Shown here piece after piece: positions 51,499 to 62,759 of a stretch of DNA of 64,000 bases (positions are counted from its first letter, which is position 1; the number at the start of each line of letters is the position of its first letter). The notes beneath the pieces are model-generated. The model was not told the DNA's origin. It did not search any database and saw nothing but the letters and a program-made list of their open reading frames with translations. Source of the DNA: Favolaschia claudopus (lineage: Eukaryota > Basidiomycota > Agaricomycetes > Agaricales > Mycenaceae); assembly GCA_037176885.1 (NCBI GenBank), contig JAWWNJ010000107.1, positions 827,182 through 891,181 on the forward strand, read 5' to 3'. The position numbers and the translations under genes are program-made.

Positions 51499-54140
51499 TC
51501 AAACTTCACCGTATCGGCCAATGTAGGACCTCTCCCTTCTCCCATTGAGCCTCCTCTTGACCCTCGAGCCAAAGACAACCCATGACGACACTTGAGACGG
51601 GCGACCGTCGTTGGGCAAGCCTCTCCGCCCACATTCCCAGCCGTAGGCGCGCTCCAGATTGGTCCACCCCTCCAGCAAGGTATTGAACGACTGCCCCAGC
51701 GGCACCGTCGAAACCTCCGCGTAAACCGCCTTGAACCAGTCAGCCGCATCTGCGGGACAGGCAGGCGGTGCGGGCTGGGCTGGCGGCGGAGGCGGAGGCG
51801 GAGGCGGAGGAGGTGGAGGCGGCGGAGGCGGCGGAGCTTGAGACGCACCTGGAGGCCGCGGTGGAGGTGACGAAGCAGGGGGAGGAGCGGGTGCCGCTGA
51901 CCCATTTGCGTTCCCCCCTCCCCCGCCACTACCACCGCCACCACTACCCGATGCGGCACCTGTTATCATGGTCGTTAGCTCGCTTCTCATACTCGTCTGA
52001 GACCACTTACCCTCCGTCGTCTTCGCCTTGGGCTTTGGCTTCGGCTGCGGCCGTCCATTCTCCCCGCGAGCTTTTTTCGTCGCCCGGTCCTCCTCACCAC
52101 CTCCTTCGCCCGCCTTTCTCTTCGATCCACCTTTGCTCTCCTTCTCCTTCTCGTTCCCCTTCTCTTTCCCCTTCTCTTTCCCCTTCTCCTTCCCCTTCCC
52201 CTTCTCTTTGTCTTTCACCTTCTCCCTCTCCCGCTCTTTATCTTTATCCTTCTCCCGCTCTTTCTCCTTCACCTTCTCCCGCTCTTTATCTTTCTTCTTC
52301 TCTTGCTCCTTTCCCCCCTTCACCTTCTCCTTTTCTCGCACCCTCTCCTTCTTCCTCTCCTTCCGTTTCTCCTCCTTCGTTTTCCTCTTTCTCTTCTCCT
52401 TTCCTTTGCCCTTCCGTCTCTTCGCCTCAGCCCTCGCTTTCTCGTTCGCCTTTGCCCTCGCCTTCTTACGCTCGGTGGCGCGCCGTCCATCTTTCTTCTT
52501 AACTCCACGGTCCTCCTCGCTACTGTCCGAGCTCCCCGACTCTGACTCCGACGCCGATCCCTCTGGCTCTGACCCGTCGCTACCGTCGGAGTCCGAGTCA
52601 GCGTCAGAGTCGTTCTCATCGCCGCTCCCCTGAATCCGACCCTCCATCGTCACCTTTCCAATCGTCATCCATCCGGTATTTGGCGCGAGCCAAAGGATCC
52701 TCGTCGGAGTCCTTAGGCAACACCATCTCTGCGCATTCCGCATCCGCTAACACGAGATTTCAGTCTAGTCTCCATCGTATGCATTCAGTGAGAAACTTAC
52801 AGAACGCCGTCAGCAGCCATTGTCTCATAAACTCCAGCACCTCCTTCCCGAATCTCTCCTTCGCCCACTGAGGAAACGTCGCCTTCTCGATGATATTCCG
52901 TCCCCAAGCCACGCTAAATATTTTCGATCTCTTAGCATCATCCATTCATCGCAACGCGCGCACTCACGTCAACGTTCTTAGATCGCCGTCGAAGGAAGGC
53001 ACGGGGCCGCCGAACACGCAGAAGGAATACATTCCCGTGTATTCGTAGATGCCTTTCAAGAACTCCTGCACAAACACCCCCAGCCCGTCAATGCACCTAG
53101 AACACAACGACGTCAGCATCGTGAAAATAATCGTACGAAAAGCCGACACCCTACCGCTGTCTATCCACCGGATCCTTCGACACCGGGGCTTTCATCTTCG
53201 CCAGGAACTCGTCGCGTTCTGATTTCGCCAATCCCTTGGCGCGGTCACCGAGGGCCTTCTGCTCCTCGGCCGACAACTCCTTAAACAGTTCGCGCGCCAC
53301 CTGAGCGCGGAAAAGTGCGTCGGGGCCCCTTTGACGTCCGCAACGTCACCCCGTCTTCCTCCAAGGCGCTACCTCGCCACCTAGCCTCGACGACGGGTTT
53401 AATGTCCGTTTCGTAGGACTCATGCATATATTGCTGAAATGCCTGCCTAGCTTTCGGAGGACTCGTCAACCCAGCCAATTTGGACAAGTACAGACCCCAC
53501 GGGTCCTTGGTGCGGTCGCGAGCCATCGCGCGTCTCTGTATTTTTTCTTGCACGATATTTGAGCCAGCGATTGATACGCTGCAAGTAGATAAACCAGAGT
53601 AGAGACAGATAGCGCAGTACAAGCAGAGCAAATCCAGAGCAAATTCAAAACAGTGTCGTCGTCGTAGATGTCGATACAGAGAGAGCCAGCAAGACAAGTC
53701 CGAACAATGTCGTTAATAAACAAGAAATGAAAAGGAGAGAAGCACAGCGTGTAAGTCACACGCTCGACGGCAATGACGGCAAAGTCACCCACCGCATTCA
53801 TTGTCTCTACTCTCTCCCTCTTCGCTCTCGTGTCCTCGTCGTCCAACTCCTCAGGCTCTGGAATAGCCTGAGGGTCCCACTCCGGTAGTGGCTCGTCCGG
53901 TTCCTCGTCGTCCGCCAACCGCCACGAAATGCGCGCATGGAATTCGCGGCACACCTCTCGGACGTAGTCCCTCTCCGCACGCCAACCACGCTCCAGCGCA
54001 TCGGTATAGCCAGCAATATGTGGCTGGAGAACTGACTCGCGTGCCCCGTCCGCCCACATCTTCAGATTGCGACGATCTTTTTTCTCCTTGCGCGCCCACG
54101 TCCGTTTTCGCGCCGCGACGCGCTTTGCACTTTTGGCCAT
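51499..54140 (-). CDS. Multi-exon agaric orphan gene with Lys/Glu-rich and proline-rich regions
   Basis: The N-terminal exon (54140 to about 53790) is Lys/Arg-rich (RVAARKRTWARKEKKDRR) with a DDEEPDEPLPEWDP stretch. Later exons contain PWGLYLSKLAGLTSPPKARQAFQ (53490-53300), a folded block EFLKGIYEYTGMYSFCVFGGP (53090-52970) and TFPQWAKERFGKEVLEFMRQWL (52890-52800). The last large exon holds an acidic Ser/Asp run, a long Lys/Glu tract (52410-52100), a glycine run, a proline run coded by GGC/GGA repeats (51780-51835), and a conserved-looking tail (FNTLLEGWTNLERAYGW). A 52-nt intron near 52000 is clear. Near 52630 the frame changes across about 24 nt, too short for an intron, so one indel is likely. 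Function unknown; I recognise the layout only as a mushroom-specific family. Confidence 0.6.
52100..52410 (-). repeat. Low-complexity tract coding Lys/Glu repeats
   Basis: The plus strand is almost pure pyrimidine (CTTCTCCTTC-type units), so the minus strand is almost pure purine. It encodes repeats such as KEKGKEKGKEKG. Long hydrophilic frames on the plus strand here are shadows of the repeat. Confidence 0.85.
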
Positions 54141-54455
54141 CTCTTAGCAGCGTCAGCCCCTCGCCTGTGGAGTTATAGAATAAGAGGAATCCCGCACCTG
54201 AAGTTGCTCGAAGGCTTGACGTTCCCAGAAAGCAGTTTTGATACTTGAAGGGAGGTCGAGAAGGGAGCGTAAACCTGGGCAAGAAAAACAGCGTACCACG
54301 CATCACTCAGATCACCACCCGTTGTCCCCATTCGCCTCCTCATCTCGATTACGATTCAAAGTCCGGTGCATTAAGCGGCGCTGATCTCACTATAAAATCT
54401 TTCCAACCTCAAAACGTCACATCAAACACTTTTCGTCCTTTTTCGACCTCACCGT

Positions 54456-55193
54456 ATGACCTCTTTTCCCCCCATGTTCGTGGCACAACCCACCGCTCCT
54501 GCCCCAACCCCCGGTACGTCTTTGAGAAATCTTTTCTCCGCCCCCTACTCACACTTCACCTCCAGTTCTCGTCTACGTCGCGCTCACCGCGCCCCTCCGC
54601 CCCTCCCGTTCCCTACGGCTACCCACCTTCTCGGCGCATCCCCAGCAGGCCCTACCCCTACCCTCTCGCCCCCAACCCCCACGGCTACTGCCTCCCCTAC
54701 CCTGCGCCTGCGTACTCCCCCCGTCCTCGCGCCTGCCCCCCCTGCGCCGAAGAAGGAGAAGGAACAGAAGGAGTCCGCCCCAAAAGAGGCTCGACCTGCG
54801 GCCTCCACTCTCCCCGCTCCCCTCCTCGAGTTGCTGCGCAACGAGGGGCCATACCTCGCCAATGAAGTCTTCTCTTGCGTTCCGACCCAGCCTCTAGAGG
54901 CCATCCCCGAAGATACCCCCGCCCCCCGGAATGGTATGCGATCACGAAAGGTCGCTTTGTCGGCGTCGTCGATCAGTAGTGAGCATTCCTTCCTCCGCTT
55001 TCCTCCCCTTGATCCCTTGGCTGACCGCCCCGACTCTTCAGCGCCCTCTGCGACTTTGCCAGCACCGGGGTTGCCCACGCCGCACGTAAGGCGTACGACA
55101 ACCAGCAGCAAGCCCTCACGGCATTCAACAAGGCACTCACCTGGGGTGGCGTCCAAAATCGTCTGAAGTGCTCGCGTTCCGCCGCGTCGTAGA
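54456..55193 (+). CDS. Protein with C-terminal RNase H1 N-terminal (viroplasmin-like) domain
   Basis: A Pro/Ala/Thr-rich N-terminus leads to LLELLRNEGPYLANEVF. A compact domain follows: PEWYAITKGRFVGVVD (in the frame after the C6 run at 54922-54927), then an intron 54976 to about 55038, then CDFASTGVAHAARKAYDN and ALTAFNKALTWGGV. This W-Y/F-V-V/I-x-x-G-R-x-x-G-V pattern, with a G-x-x-H-A/K-x-x-F-like second half, is that of the RNase H1 hybrid-binding domain, also called caulimovirus VI domain. One more C in the C6 run is needed to keep the frame, so either an assembly error or a frameshift is present. The 57-kb gene has two copies of the same domain. Confidence 0.55.
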
Positions 55194-55199
55194 ATAACA

Positions 55200-56450
55200 A
55201 TACTGTTCTTTGTTCTGTTCTCTACTCCCTACTCCCTACGCGTTGTTGTCCTCACCCAAATGCAATAAACTTCTCTTTCCCCCCCTCTCGAAACAAACCT
55301 CTTTTGCCCCAACTTCATCTCTCTGACCCCCAACTGCGACCCTCCGAAATCTCACAAAAACCGTTATTCCCTTAAGGTTTGAGCCGCATGTGCAGCTGAT
55401 TAAAATGATCCTCCCGACGCTCCCGGGCTCCAAAAGTGCAACCAAGCGAAAGCCTTCCCCACTCCCTTGGTTCGTGGTAGCAGCCGCCTACCCCGTTGGA
55501 CCCTCAGCGCGAATCTCAGAAGCCCAAATTTGAAATTCTTTGACCGATTTTCGTTTCAAGCCGACAAACCCCGAAACTTCCGATAAGCCCGAAGCCACGA
55601 TCACTGACATCGTTGAGTTCCCCTCCCTCCCCACCGTCCTCCTTCGCCCCATCCCTCGACCCTCGCACCCTCGTACCCCTACCTACCCCTCTCCCCGCCC
55701 TCGCTCGCACCTCAATCCGCGTTCTCGGACAAAGCACATTCCGCCCCAATTCCGACCTTCGTTCGCTAACTTCCGCGACGGTCTCGGTCTCAATACCCGT
55801 GTCCCACGCGACCTTTTTTTCTTTGCTTCCGTGGATTCAGGTTCTAGCCAGACCAGCAGGTGCGACCCGACTCGCCAGCAACAGCTAATCCCCGTCAAGA
55901 GTCTCCGCGGAACCTTTGTCGCCGAGTTTTGGGTTTGTGGCTCCACCCCATCGCCGGTCTTGACTACCACCCCGGGCGTAGCTCGACCCCGGCCAGAAAT
56001 CGCCGTCTGTTTCGTCTAACCTTATGACACCCCGAACCCCTGCCAAGACAGCCAGTCCCGCCTCCACCGACGGACTCTGCATCTTGAGCTCCACCCCACC
56101 ACCAACCTCGTCCCGTCCTCCAGCTCCCCCCTCTCGCGTTCTCTCTCACCTCCACCTTTGCGTGTCTTACATGCATATCCATCCATGACTCTCTCGTCGC
56201 GCTCACGCGCATCCGACATTTCCTTCTCACGTCGCGCACGCGCATCCGACATCTCATCAATCACCATTTATCCACCTTCCGTCTCCTTTAGGGAGCAAAC
56301 CACTGGCTCGCCGAGCAATACCCCTACGAACCCGGGAATTCCCTCTAATCTCAGTTCAATCTCAGACCAATCGGCGTCGTCTCTGCACTCATCCAACCGT
56401 CACATATACCAGCGTGTACATTCCCTCCCTCAGAAAGTCCCCCCTCTATA
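55200..56450. other. Intergenic, C-rich, nothing convincing
   Basis: A plus-strand frame at 55540-56019 is Pro/Arg/Ser-rich and looks like composition rather than coding. A small direct repeat of CACGCGCATCCGACAT occurs near 56208 and 56238. Confidence 0.35.
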
Positions 56451-56453
56451 TCC

Positions 56454-57667
56454 ATGCCACACAAGCTCACCCCCACCGCCGTCGCCAATCTCATACAACC
56501 CCCCGACGGCACCCCCTCGCCCGTATCCGTCGAAATCTTAGAGGCTCTCGTCTCGATCCTCAACCCCCGCGAGCAAGATGAGGTCCTCCGTCATCTAGGC
56601 CGTGATCACGTTCACCGACACTTCCCAACTCTACTCGCCTCCTTCACCGACGATTTGGCAGACGCAGCCCCTCAAACCGCAGATGATACTGATAGTGAAG
56701 AAGATCGCGAGGAAGATCTGCACGGCAGCTCTGTGTTCCACGTCTCCGGTTTGTTGTATTCCTTTTCTTAGTTTGTATGCAAGCTGATCTATTGCGAGTT
56801 AGACCTTGAGGACAATGACGCAGACCACGACGGCAGTTCCCTTTGTCCGTTGTCGGGTGAGTCTCATCTTCATGCACGCCGCCCCGCTGCCTTCTTCTCT
56901 TACACGCTTGAACGCAGATTTCGAGACTCCTCCAGACAGTCCTGTCCTCTCCTCCACGCCCATCTCGACCCAATCGGCAATACACGTATCTGCCGCCGCT
57001 TCCAAGGGCAAAGCACGCGAAGCTCCCGTCGCCTCAGCCTCTCGAGCCGCGACTGCCGACCGCCAACTTCCTTCGACTTCCGCCACCACTCGCAAATATC
57101 ATTTTTCCAACGCCACCGAGTCCGGGGAAACCGACAGTTGGTTCGTTGCTGCCTGCGGGTGGCAGCTCCGTCCCCGGGGGGCAAGTACATCGCTTGACAC
57201 CCAAATCCTCCCCTCCAAACCTCGCACACTCGCCACCGCGGTTTTTTTTTGGTAACAAAGTCGGTGTTTTCCAGAAACACGAAGCCGCCCTCCTCCAGGC
57301 GAGTGTCAAGGGCGCTAAACCCATGCTGCAGGTCGGATACCCCTCCGCTGAAACGGCGGAAGCAGCCATTAAGCACGCCCGCTCCAAAGGCTGGACCTCT
57401 GACACGACGAAGGGGGCTCTCGCCGCTCCGCAACCCTCGACTGACGACAATCCGCTTTCTGCGGCAGGCCCCGACCTCTGGTACGTCGTGTGCCAGGGCG
57501 TCAATGTCGGGGTGTTTCGTTCTTGGGTTGAATGTTTTCTGAATGTCATTTTTGTTCCCGGGCGAAGCACGCCTCTTTTGGGTCTCGCTCGGAGGCCGAG
57601 CGAGAGTTTCAGCTTGCTTTGGACGCCGGGCTCGTCAAGACTGTCCAGCGCTCTCGCCCCTTGTAGA
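56454..57667 (+). CDS. Protein with two tandem RNase H1 N-terminal (viroplasmin-like) domains
   Basis: Exon 1 (56454 to about 56742) encodes a helical domain (LTPTAVANLIQPPDGTPSP, LEALVSILNPREQDEVLRHL). Short exons near 56803-56857 and from 56920 follow, with a Ser/Thr linker (STPISTQSAIHVSAA). Domain 1 begins SWFVAACG near 57130 and continues after an intron with KVGVFQKHEAALLQASVKGAKP and GYPSAETAEAAIKHARSKGW. Domain 2 is DLWYVVCQGVNVGVFRSW near 57473. After another intron it continues KHASFGSRSEAEREFQLALDAG, ending at TAG 57665-57667. Such domains bind RNA/DNA hybrids or double-stranded RNA in RNase H1. No RNase H catalytic domain follows, so this is a binding-only architecture. Confidence 0.6.
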
Positions 57668-57669
57668 TC

Positions 57670-58180
57670 GTGTATATGTCGTTGTTCATACTCCTCTGTA
57701 CCGTATTTACCACCGCGCAATTCAAATTTTTCGCCACTTTTCGCTCTCCCTTTGAAAACGACGATTCGCGTGACATGTCACGCTGTGACCAGCCTTGAGA
57801 ACGCCTCCGACGACGCCCACGACTGCAACTTGGTTCTCTGAATGTACGACCTCAAGTATCCCTACAGAACAACCTCCCTCACGTTCTAATGAGAGATATT
57901 GGCCTTGACTCTGACACCCAGCCAGACACATCGGAACTCCCGTCTCATGAGGTAGTATCCCATACGAACCTCAACCATCTACTCGATAGCTACTCGTTCA
58001 GGACGCCGAGCACCTCCGTTTCTTTTCTGGGTCTGTACGTCGTACAAGGCCCTTCTAAAATCACTGCGGCGCAAGCCACACCGTCTCTCTAGCCTCCGCA
58101 ACGCAACCCCAAATTGTCGCAACTTTGACGAACTCCCCTTCACCCTCGCGGCACCGCCACCTCTAGTTTCTCCCTCGCTC
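57670..58180. other. Intergenic, nothing recognised
   Basis: Short frames only. The stretch contains the 3' flank of the hybrid-binding gene and the promoter of the next. Confidence 0.35.
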
Positions 58181-58183
58181 AGC

Positions 58184-58910
58184 ATGCCTCCGAAGTCGTC
58201 GACGCCATCCCCCGACCCCCCAGAAGCACGCTCGCGGGGTGCGGACTCCGCGTGGCGATACAGACAGCGGTAGGCTGCGAAAGCCCTTCACGCTTCTAGC
58301 TAATTGTTAGCTAATTTTCTTTTCTTTTCGTTGGTCTCGCAGATACAAAGAGACTGTCAACGAGAGGGCTCGCGTTCGGATGCAAGCTAAAAGAGCAGCC
58401 CTACGACAAGCCCCTCCGGAAGTACAGCACCAGCAGGCCGTCAAAGCACGACAATATAGGCAGGCATATCGGCGGTGGGTCTTCCATTGCAGACGTCCTG
58501 ACGCCATCTCATCTCAGCGACGTAGGCGCGCCAACGTCAAAGCCGTCGCTGCCTCGGGGAAGAAGAGAATCGACGCTCGCCTCCGCACGTATTGCGACTC
58601 CGCTCCGTCCACAACAGCACGTTCGCCGTCACCCCGGTGTCGTCGCGACACCTGCGCACTCTTGCTCGTCATCGCCCGTCACGGCCTCTCCATGCTCACC
58701 CCCCTCAACGCCCACCCCGCCGCCCACAGAGGAAACCTATTACGGGGAGGACGAGGACGCTCCTTCGGACGACGCTGGGAGCGACGACGACTCCGATTTT
58801 TTTTTGCCGGTTCTCCCGACTATCGGCCGTTCGAGGGACTCTCTAGTTACACTCAATCGCAAGCTCGTATTCCATGCAGGCGCAAAGAAATGCATTCAAA
58901 ACCAACCTAA
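58184..58910 (+). CDS. Small Arg/Tyr/Gln-rich protein, orphan family
   Basis: Exon 1 begins at ATG 58184 (MPPKSSTPSPDPPEARSRG) and ends at a GT donor near 58270. After an intron ending TCTCGCAG, exon 2 continues YKETVNERARVRMQAKRAAL and KARQYRQAYRRW. The regular basic/aromatic spacing suggests a helical, possibly DNA- or RNA-binding segment. The downstream frame to 58910 becomes composition-biased, and another intron after AYRR is likely. The family is unknown. Confidence 0.4.
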
Positions 58911-59021
58911 TAAAAGCTCTGAAGAGATATAATAGCAGTTCTAAAGAAAGATAAAGTAAAGTCGAGACGCAGAAGTAAATGTATCAGAAGTAAGCTAGAC
59001 GAAGTAATAAATAAATCGTAT

Positions 59022-59139
59022 TATTAAGAGAAGAGAACTAAGAGAATGGTCAAGTCAGAAAAGTATTCGTATTAAGAACAGAAGAGAACTAAGAAAAAGG
59101 TCAAGTCAGAAAAGTAAGATCGGCAAAAGTAAGATCGGC
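59022..59139 (+). repeat. Purine-rich tandem repeats
   Basis: Two units of about 50 bp share GAAGAGAACTAAGA and GGTCAAGTCAGAAAAGTA, followed by a doubled AAAAGTAAGATCGGC. They lie just downstream of the minus-strand oxygenase-like gene. Confidence 0.75.
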
Positions 59140-60675
59140 GGCGGATTTTTTTGGTCTAGGATGGTTTTTTTCTCGGTGGTAGAGCTGGGGGGGGCCTTGT
59201 CGTCGTAAGTAAAGTCGTGGTATCCGCGAACGAGTGTGTCGGCCAAGGGGAAATTGTCAAGAGCGGCTTCATGAGCGAGGGAGCGGACATGTTCGCGGGC
59301 GTGGTGCTCCGACCTAGTGGATTGCGCAGCAAAAGCGCGGTCGGTGCGCATGCCATTCGCGATGAAACGGCGAATCCCAGCCCCCGCCCACTGCAGCAAG
59401 GAATAGTGTGATTCCGAGGGGCGGACGCGGCAAAAGAATAATGGACCAAACCAGCCGGGATGAAGATAGGGCAACCAGTGGGTACAGTAGCGCACACCCC
59501 AAACTCCCAAAGGATGAGCTGCCCCCCTTTGTGACAGTCGTAGCGACCGAGGGGGGTGAGGATCTGCCAGGTGCCGGGGTCGACGCGCTCAGCCATATCG
59601 TCGCTCCGGCGAGGATAACCGAGCTGCAATGTAGCGGCGGAGAAAATGCTGGTGGAGCAAGGGTATTGGGCGTCGGGCTTGTGAGCGAGGAACGCGGTTC
59701 TCTGCGCCTCGAGCGCGCGATAGGCAGAACGGCAATATGTGAGCAAGAGACCTGACGAAATATCAGCACGTGAGCGTGAGCGTGAGACCGATGATGACTC
59801 ACTGTTCCAAAAGACACCAAGCGCTTGGCCGCCGTCGTCGCTAGCGTCCCGAAGAGCGCTAGGGCGTCGAGCGCGCGACTCCCACCAATGGCATCGTAAT
59901 CACCTGGGCTAAATCAACACCACAATCTGGGACTGCTTTGGGACTGCTTACCTCGCTTGATTGAAGCCGACACCCTCACCTCCAGAGATTGCGGGCAGGC
60001 TAGTCACATTCGCGTGGCGCTGGCGCAAGGACGCAGCCTCGAGATCCAGGAGGGCGTTCACCGGCTCAACGATCTTGGTCTTCCACAGCGGGGTCGTGGC
60101 TCCTCCAGCAAGAAAGGTTACGACGCGTCTACCAGCAACAATGAGCTTGACCCTCCTGAGACGACATGAGTTCTGGTGCAACTGATCTGACTGACAACTT
60201 ACCTGCCCGTCCAATTGAGATGCTGGAGGTTGAACCTGGAACCGGGGCCGACAACGTTCTGCGAAATCGAATTGTCCGTCGGCGATGAGAGCGGGGTCGA
60301 AGAACAGTTGGGGCGGATATGGACCACCGAACGAGACGAGATACCGGAGAGTGCCTCCCGGCGGATACCGAGTGTGGTCGCGAGAAGCAGGCGGAGGCGG
60401 TGTTCGCGGCGCGCAGCGAGTCGGGCCTTGTCGCGCCTCGTCTGCGAGAGACCGGTTAGGTCCCTGACGCGACCACGTCCACTGACGCGCGTGAAGACGG
60501 GGCGCGGGCGGCGCCATAACGGCTCTTCGGGGAGAGGATCTCCTGCCCATGGCAAAGAAGGGTCGTGTAACGCGAGGTGGTCTTGAAGAGTGGCCTCGAG
60601 CTCAAATTCCAAGCCCTCCAACTCGCGACAGGGAAGACGATCGATGCCGGAGGTCCAGAGGATGGGGTGAGACAT
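59140..60675 (-). pseudogene. Frameshifted gene of a mushroom 2-oxoglutarate oxygenase-like family (possibly TET/JBP-like)
   Basis: Exons are 60675-60203, 60155-59952, 59908-59803 and from about 59750 down. The first three join in frame: the N-terminus has Arg-rich TRRDKARLAARREHR, then a helical region (PVNALLDLEAASLRQRHANV) and PGDYDAIGGSRALDALALFG. The last exon has a double-stranded-beta-helix look: LGRYDCHKGGQLILWEF, PTGCPIFIPAGLVHYSF. From recall of this family, a metal-binding His-x-Asp is expected before LGRYD. Here RRSDD stands there, so the first His appears lost, while the distal His (LVHYS) is kept. The rest (ESHYSLLQWAGAGIRRF) continues in another frame after a G4 run at 59418-59421 that needs one more base. 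The family call is tentative. Confidence 0.45.
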
Positions 60676-60679
60676 GACA

Positions 60680-61080
60680 GAAAGCGAGAGAGGTGGGTGA
60701 GGAGGTGAGTAGAGGTGAGTAGTTTTTTTTTGGGGGGGGGCGTTTGGTCTGCGTTTCGGTCTGTCGTACTATAAGTCCAAATTGCTTTGGGGGCTTGGTT
60801 GGCTGCAGCCGGTGCCGCGGGTGACAACACACGTGGTGCTGTCGCCATTGCGTCGGATTCTCTGGTTTTGACTAACCCCGGAAATTTAGGCGAGATCCCG
60901 GTGTTCTGATGAGGCTGGCTTGGGGATCGCGTTTTCTCGGCAGTGCAGGTCAGTGGAGGTGAGCTGGCTCGGTTTGCGAGGCTTTTGGACGATAAAAAGA
61001 CTGACTTTTCTCTCTCAAAGGCCCGTGGACCTCCCCAGCTCCCCTTCCTAGTTTTCTTTGCGCACCACTCTGCATCTACG
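60680..61080. other. Divergent promoter region
   Basis: This lies between the minus-strand oxygenase-like gene and the plus-strand gene at 61.1 kb. No recognisable site beyond T and G runs (60723-60740). Confidence 0.35.
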
Positions 61081-61152
61081 CCATGTCTTTCGCCATGACT
61101 CGTTCGTACCCTCTCTCGAACACCCCTTCGTCGACGCTAACGCTCTGCATGA

Positions 61153-62252
61153 CAGCCGACGCTTCAGCCATCACCTATGAGATGGCGACAACGACCGTCA
61201 TGCATGGCCTGCCCAAGTAAGTTTATTCACTACTCCCGCCCTTCCTCGTCTGACGAACCCATCCCCCAGGAATCAGAGGGACGACGTTCTTCAGAAGATT
61301 CGCCAGCGGTACTACGACTCTGGTTTCGCCGAGGCCCCCATCCGTCTCTCGCAGAAGCTCGAGATTCAAGCCCGCGCAAAATGCTCTTACGACGTGGCCT
61401 CCACTTATTTCAAAAACGAGCACAATGCCGCCATCCGCCGTGCGGAGCAGTACGAGGACAGTTCTCTCTTCGATTCGTGAGTTCAGGCTGCTGTATGTGG
61501 TACCGCTGCTAATAGACTGTAGGGACGACGAGGAACACGAGGGCCCTCCGGCCGACATTGTGGTTTGGAATGCCACCACGCCGACCCCCCCGGGGGTCGC
61601 TGCCGTCCGAGGTGAGGGCCGGACACGAGGATGCCCAGGTCACGGAGGGCGTCAACGGGGGTCGTCCTCAGCAGTGTCGACCAGGCGGCCAGGGAAGACG
61701 AGGAAGAGGTTTCCTGGACGAGGCAAGTATTTTTCCTCTGGTATTGCTTCTGCCGCTGACCTCCACCTTAGCGCCCCGCCCCGCCACTTCATGAACTTCG
61801 CGCCCGCCTCCCAGGTCAATGCGGAGAACATTGAGCATGAATGGTCGGTCTTTCCGACTCGCGAGGAGTACAGAGCCGCCAGGGACGCCGCCGCTACGGC
61901 CGAGACTCCAGCCGACGCCGCCACTGCTGCGGCTGAGGACGGTGCACCCGTCGCCGCCCCCGGCGACAACGAGCCCCCGCCGACTCCCGTCTCTGAGTCC
62001 AGCGAGGCGCCCTCGCGTCACGACTTGCGCGTACGTCGTCTTTCCTGTTTGTATGCTTTTCATTCGTGTTGACCGCGGTTTTTTTGGTTTTGTTTTGGGT
62101 AGATCATAAGTCTTTACGGGTTCCGCGACGTGGATTGCGGATGCACCAACGGCAAGCACGACGAGCATCGGCGCCGTCAGAGCTTCGCGTTCGAGGCGAG
62201 CGACGGCACCGTGGTGGTTAAGACCATGAGGACCCAGCTGTTGTCGCTCTAA
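61153..62252 (+). CDS. Multi-exon orphan gene with a short His/Cys C-terminal motif
   Basis: The ATG at 61153 (MTADASAITYEMATTT) opens exon 1, which ends at GTAAGT near 61218. A more upstream ATG at 61083 is possible. Exon 2 starts near 61270 and encodes RDDVLQKIRQRYYDSGFAEA and LEIQARAKCSYDVA. Acidic exons follow, then an exon near 61780-62028 (EWSVFPTREEYRAARDAAA) and a last exon from 62101 (IISLYGFRDVDCGCTNGKHD) to TAA 62250-62252. The C-x-C-x4-H pattern could bind a metal. Family not recognised. The coiled helical N-terminal part and acidic middle give no function. Confidence 0.5.
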
Positions 62253-62254
62253 GC

Positions 62255-62700
62255 CTCCCTCAAGTGCCGTGGCGGTCCCCGTAAAAACTTTGCTTTCAAA
62301 TTGTGCTCCAAATGTTTTGTGAAATTTCGTAGTTGTTCGGTAGTTTTGTGTTTGGTAGTCGTTTCAGTAGTTGTCGTGTCTTTTGTTTTAGGATGAATGT
62401 TAAACGCTTTTGTGGATGAAATTGCGATCCTCGAGGGTCTCGAGGTGTTGAGTTGGTCTCCAATTGGTTGTTTTGCTGGTGATTTCGACTTGGTATGATT
62501 TCAATACATGAATATGGGGCTTGTGACGGGCGTTACGATTGTGACAACATTATTTATCTTCCTCGCCTGCTCCTTATTATTTATCTTGTGCACCTCGTCT
62601 GGTTAACTTCTGCTTTCAAGTCTGGGGGGTGCGCGTCGTTGCAAGCTTGGTTTGAGCGTCTCTCTTCTTGGGCTTTGGACTGTGGTGCTCTTCGGCGGAT
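62255..62700. other. Intergenic, T-rich, nothing recognised
   Basis: Three-prime flank of the orphan gene and upstream flank of the KDZ transposase. Confidence 0.4.
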
Positions 62701-62759
62701 CGATGTTTCTGGGCAGTCTGTTCTGAGGATGAATTCGCTGAATGTTTCGCCGACCCGCG

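Noticed and set aside
51768..52633. Long plus-strand open frames opposite the Lys/Glu tract
   Set aside because: They are the complement of purine repeats and encode only Ser/Pro/Phe-type runs. The minus-strand gene with conserved ends explains the region.
62495..62700. Plus-strand frame upstream of the KDZ gene
   Set aside because: Hydrophobic start (LLLIIYLVHLVW) is translated T-rich DNA. Only the part after about 62760 resembles a KDZ N-terminus.
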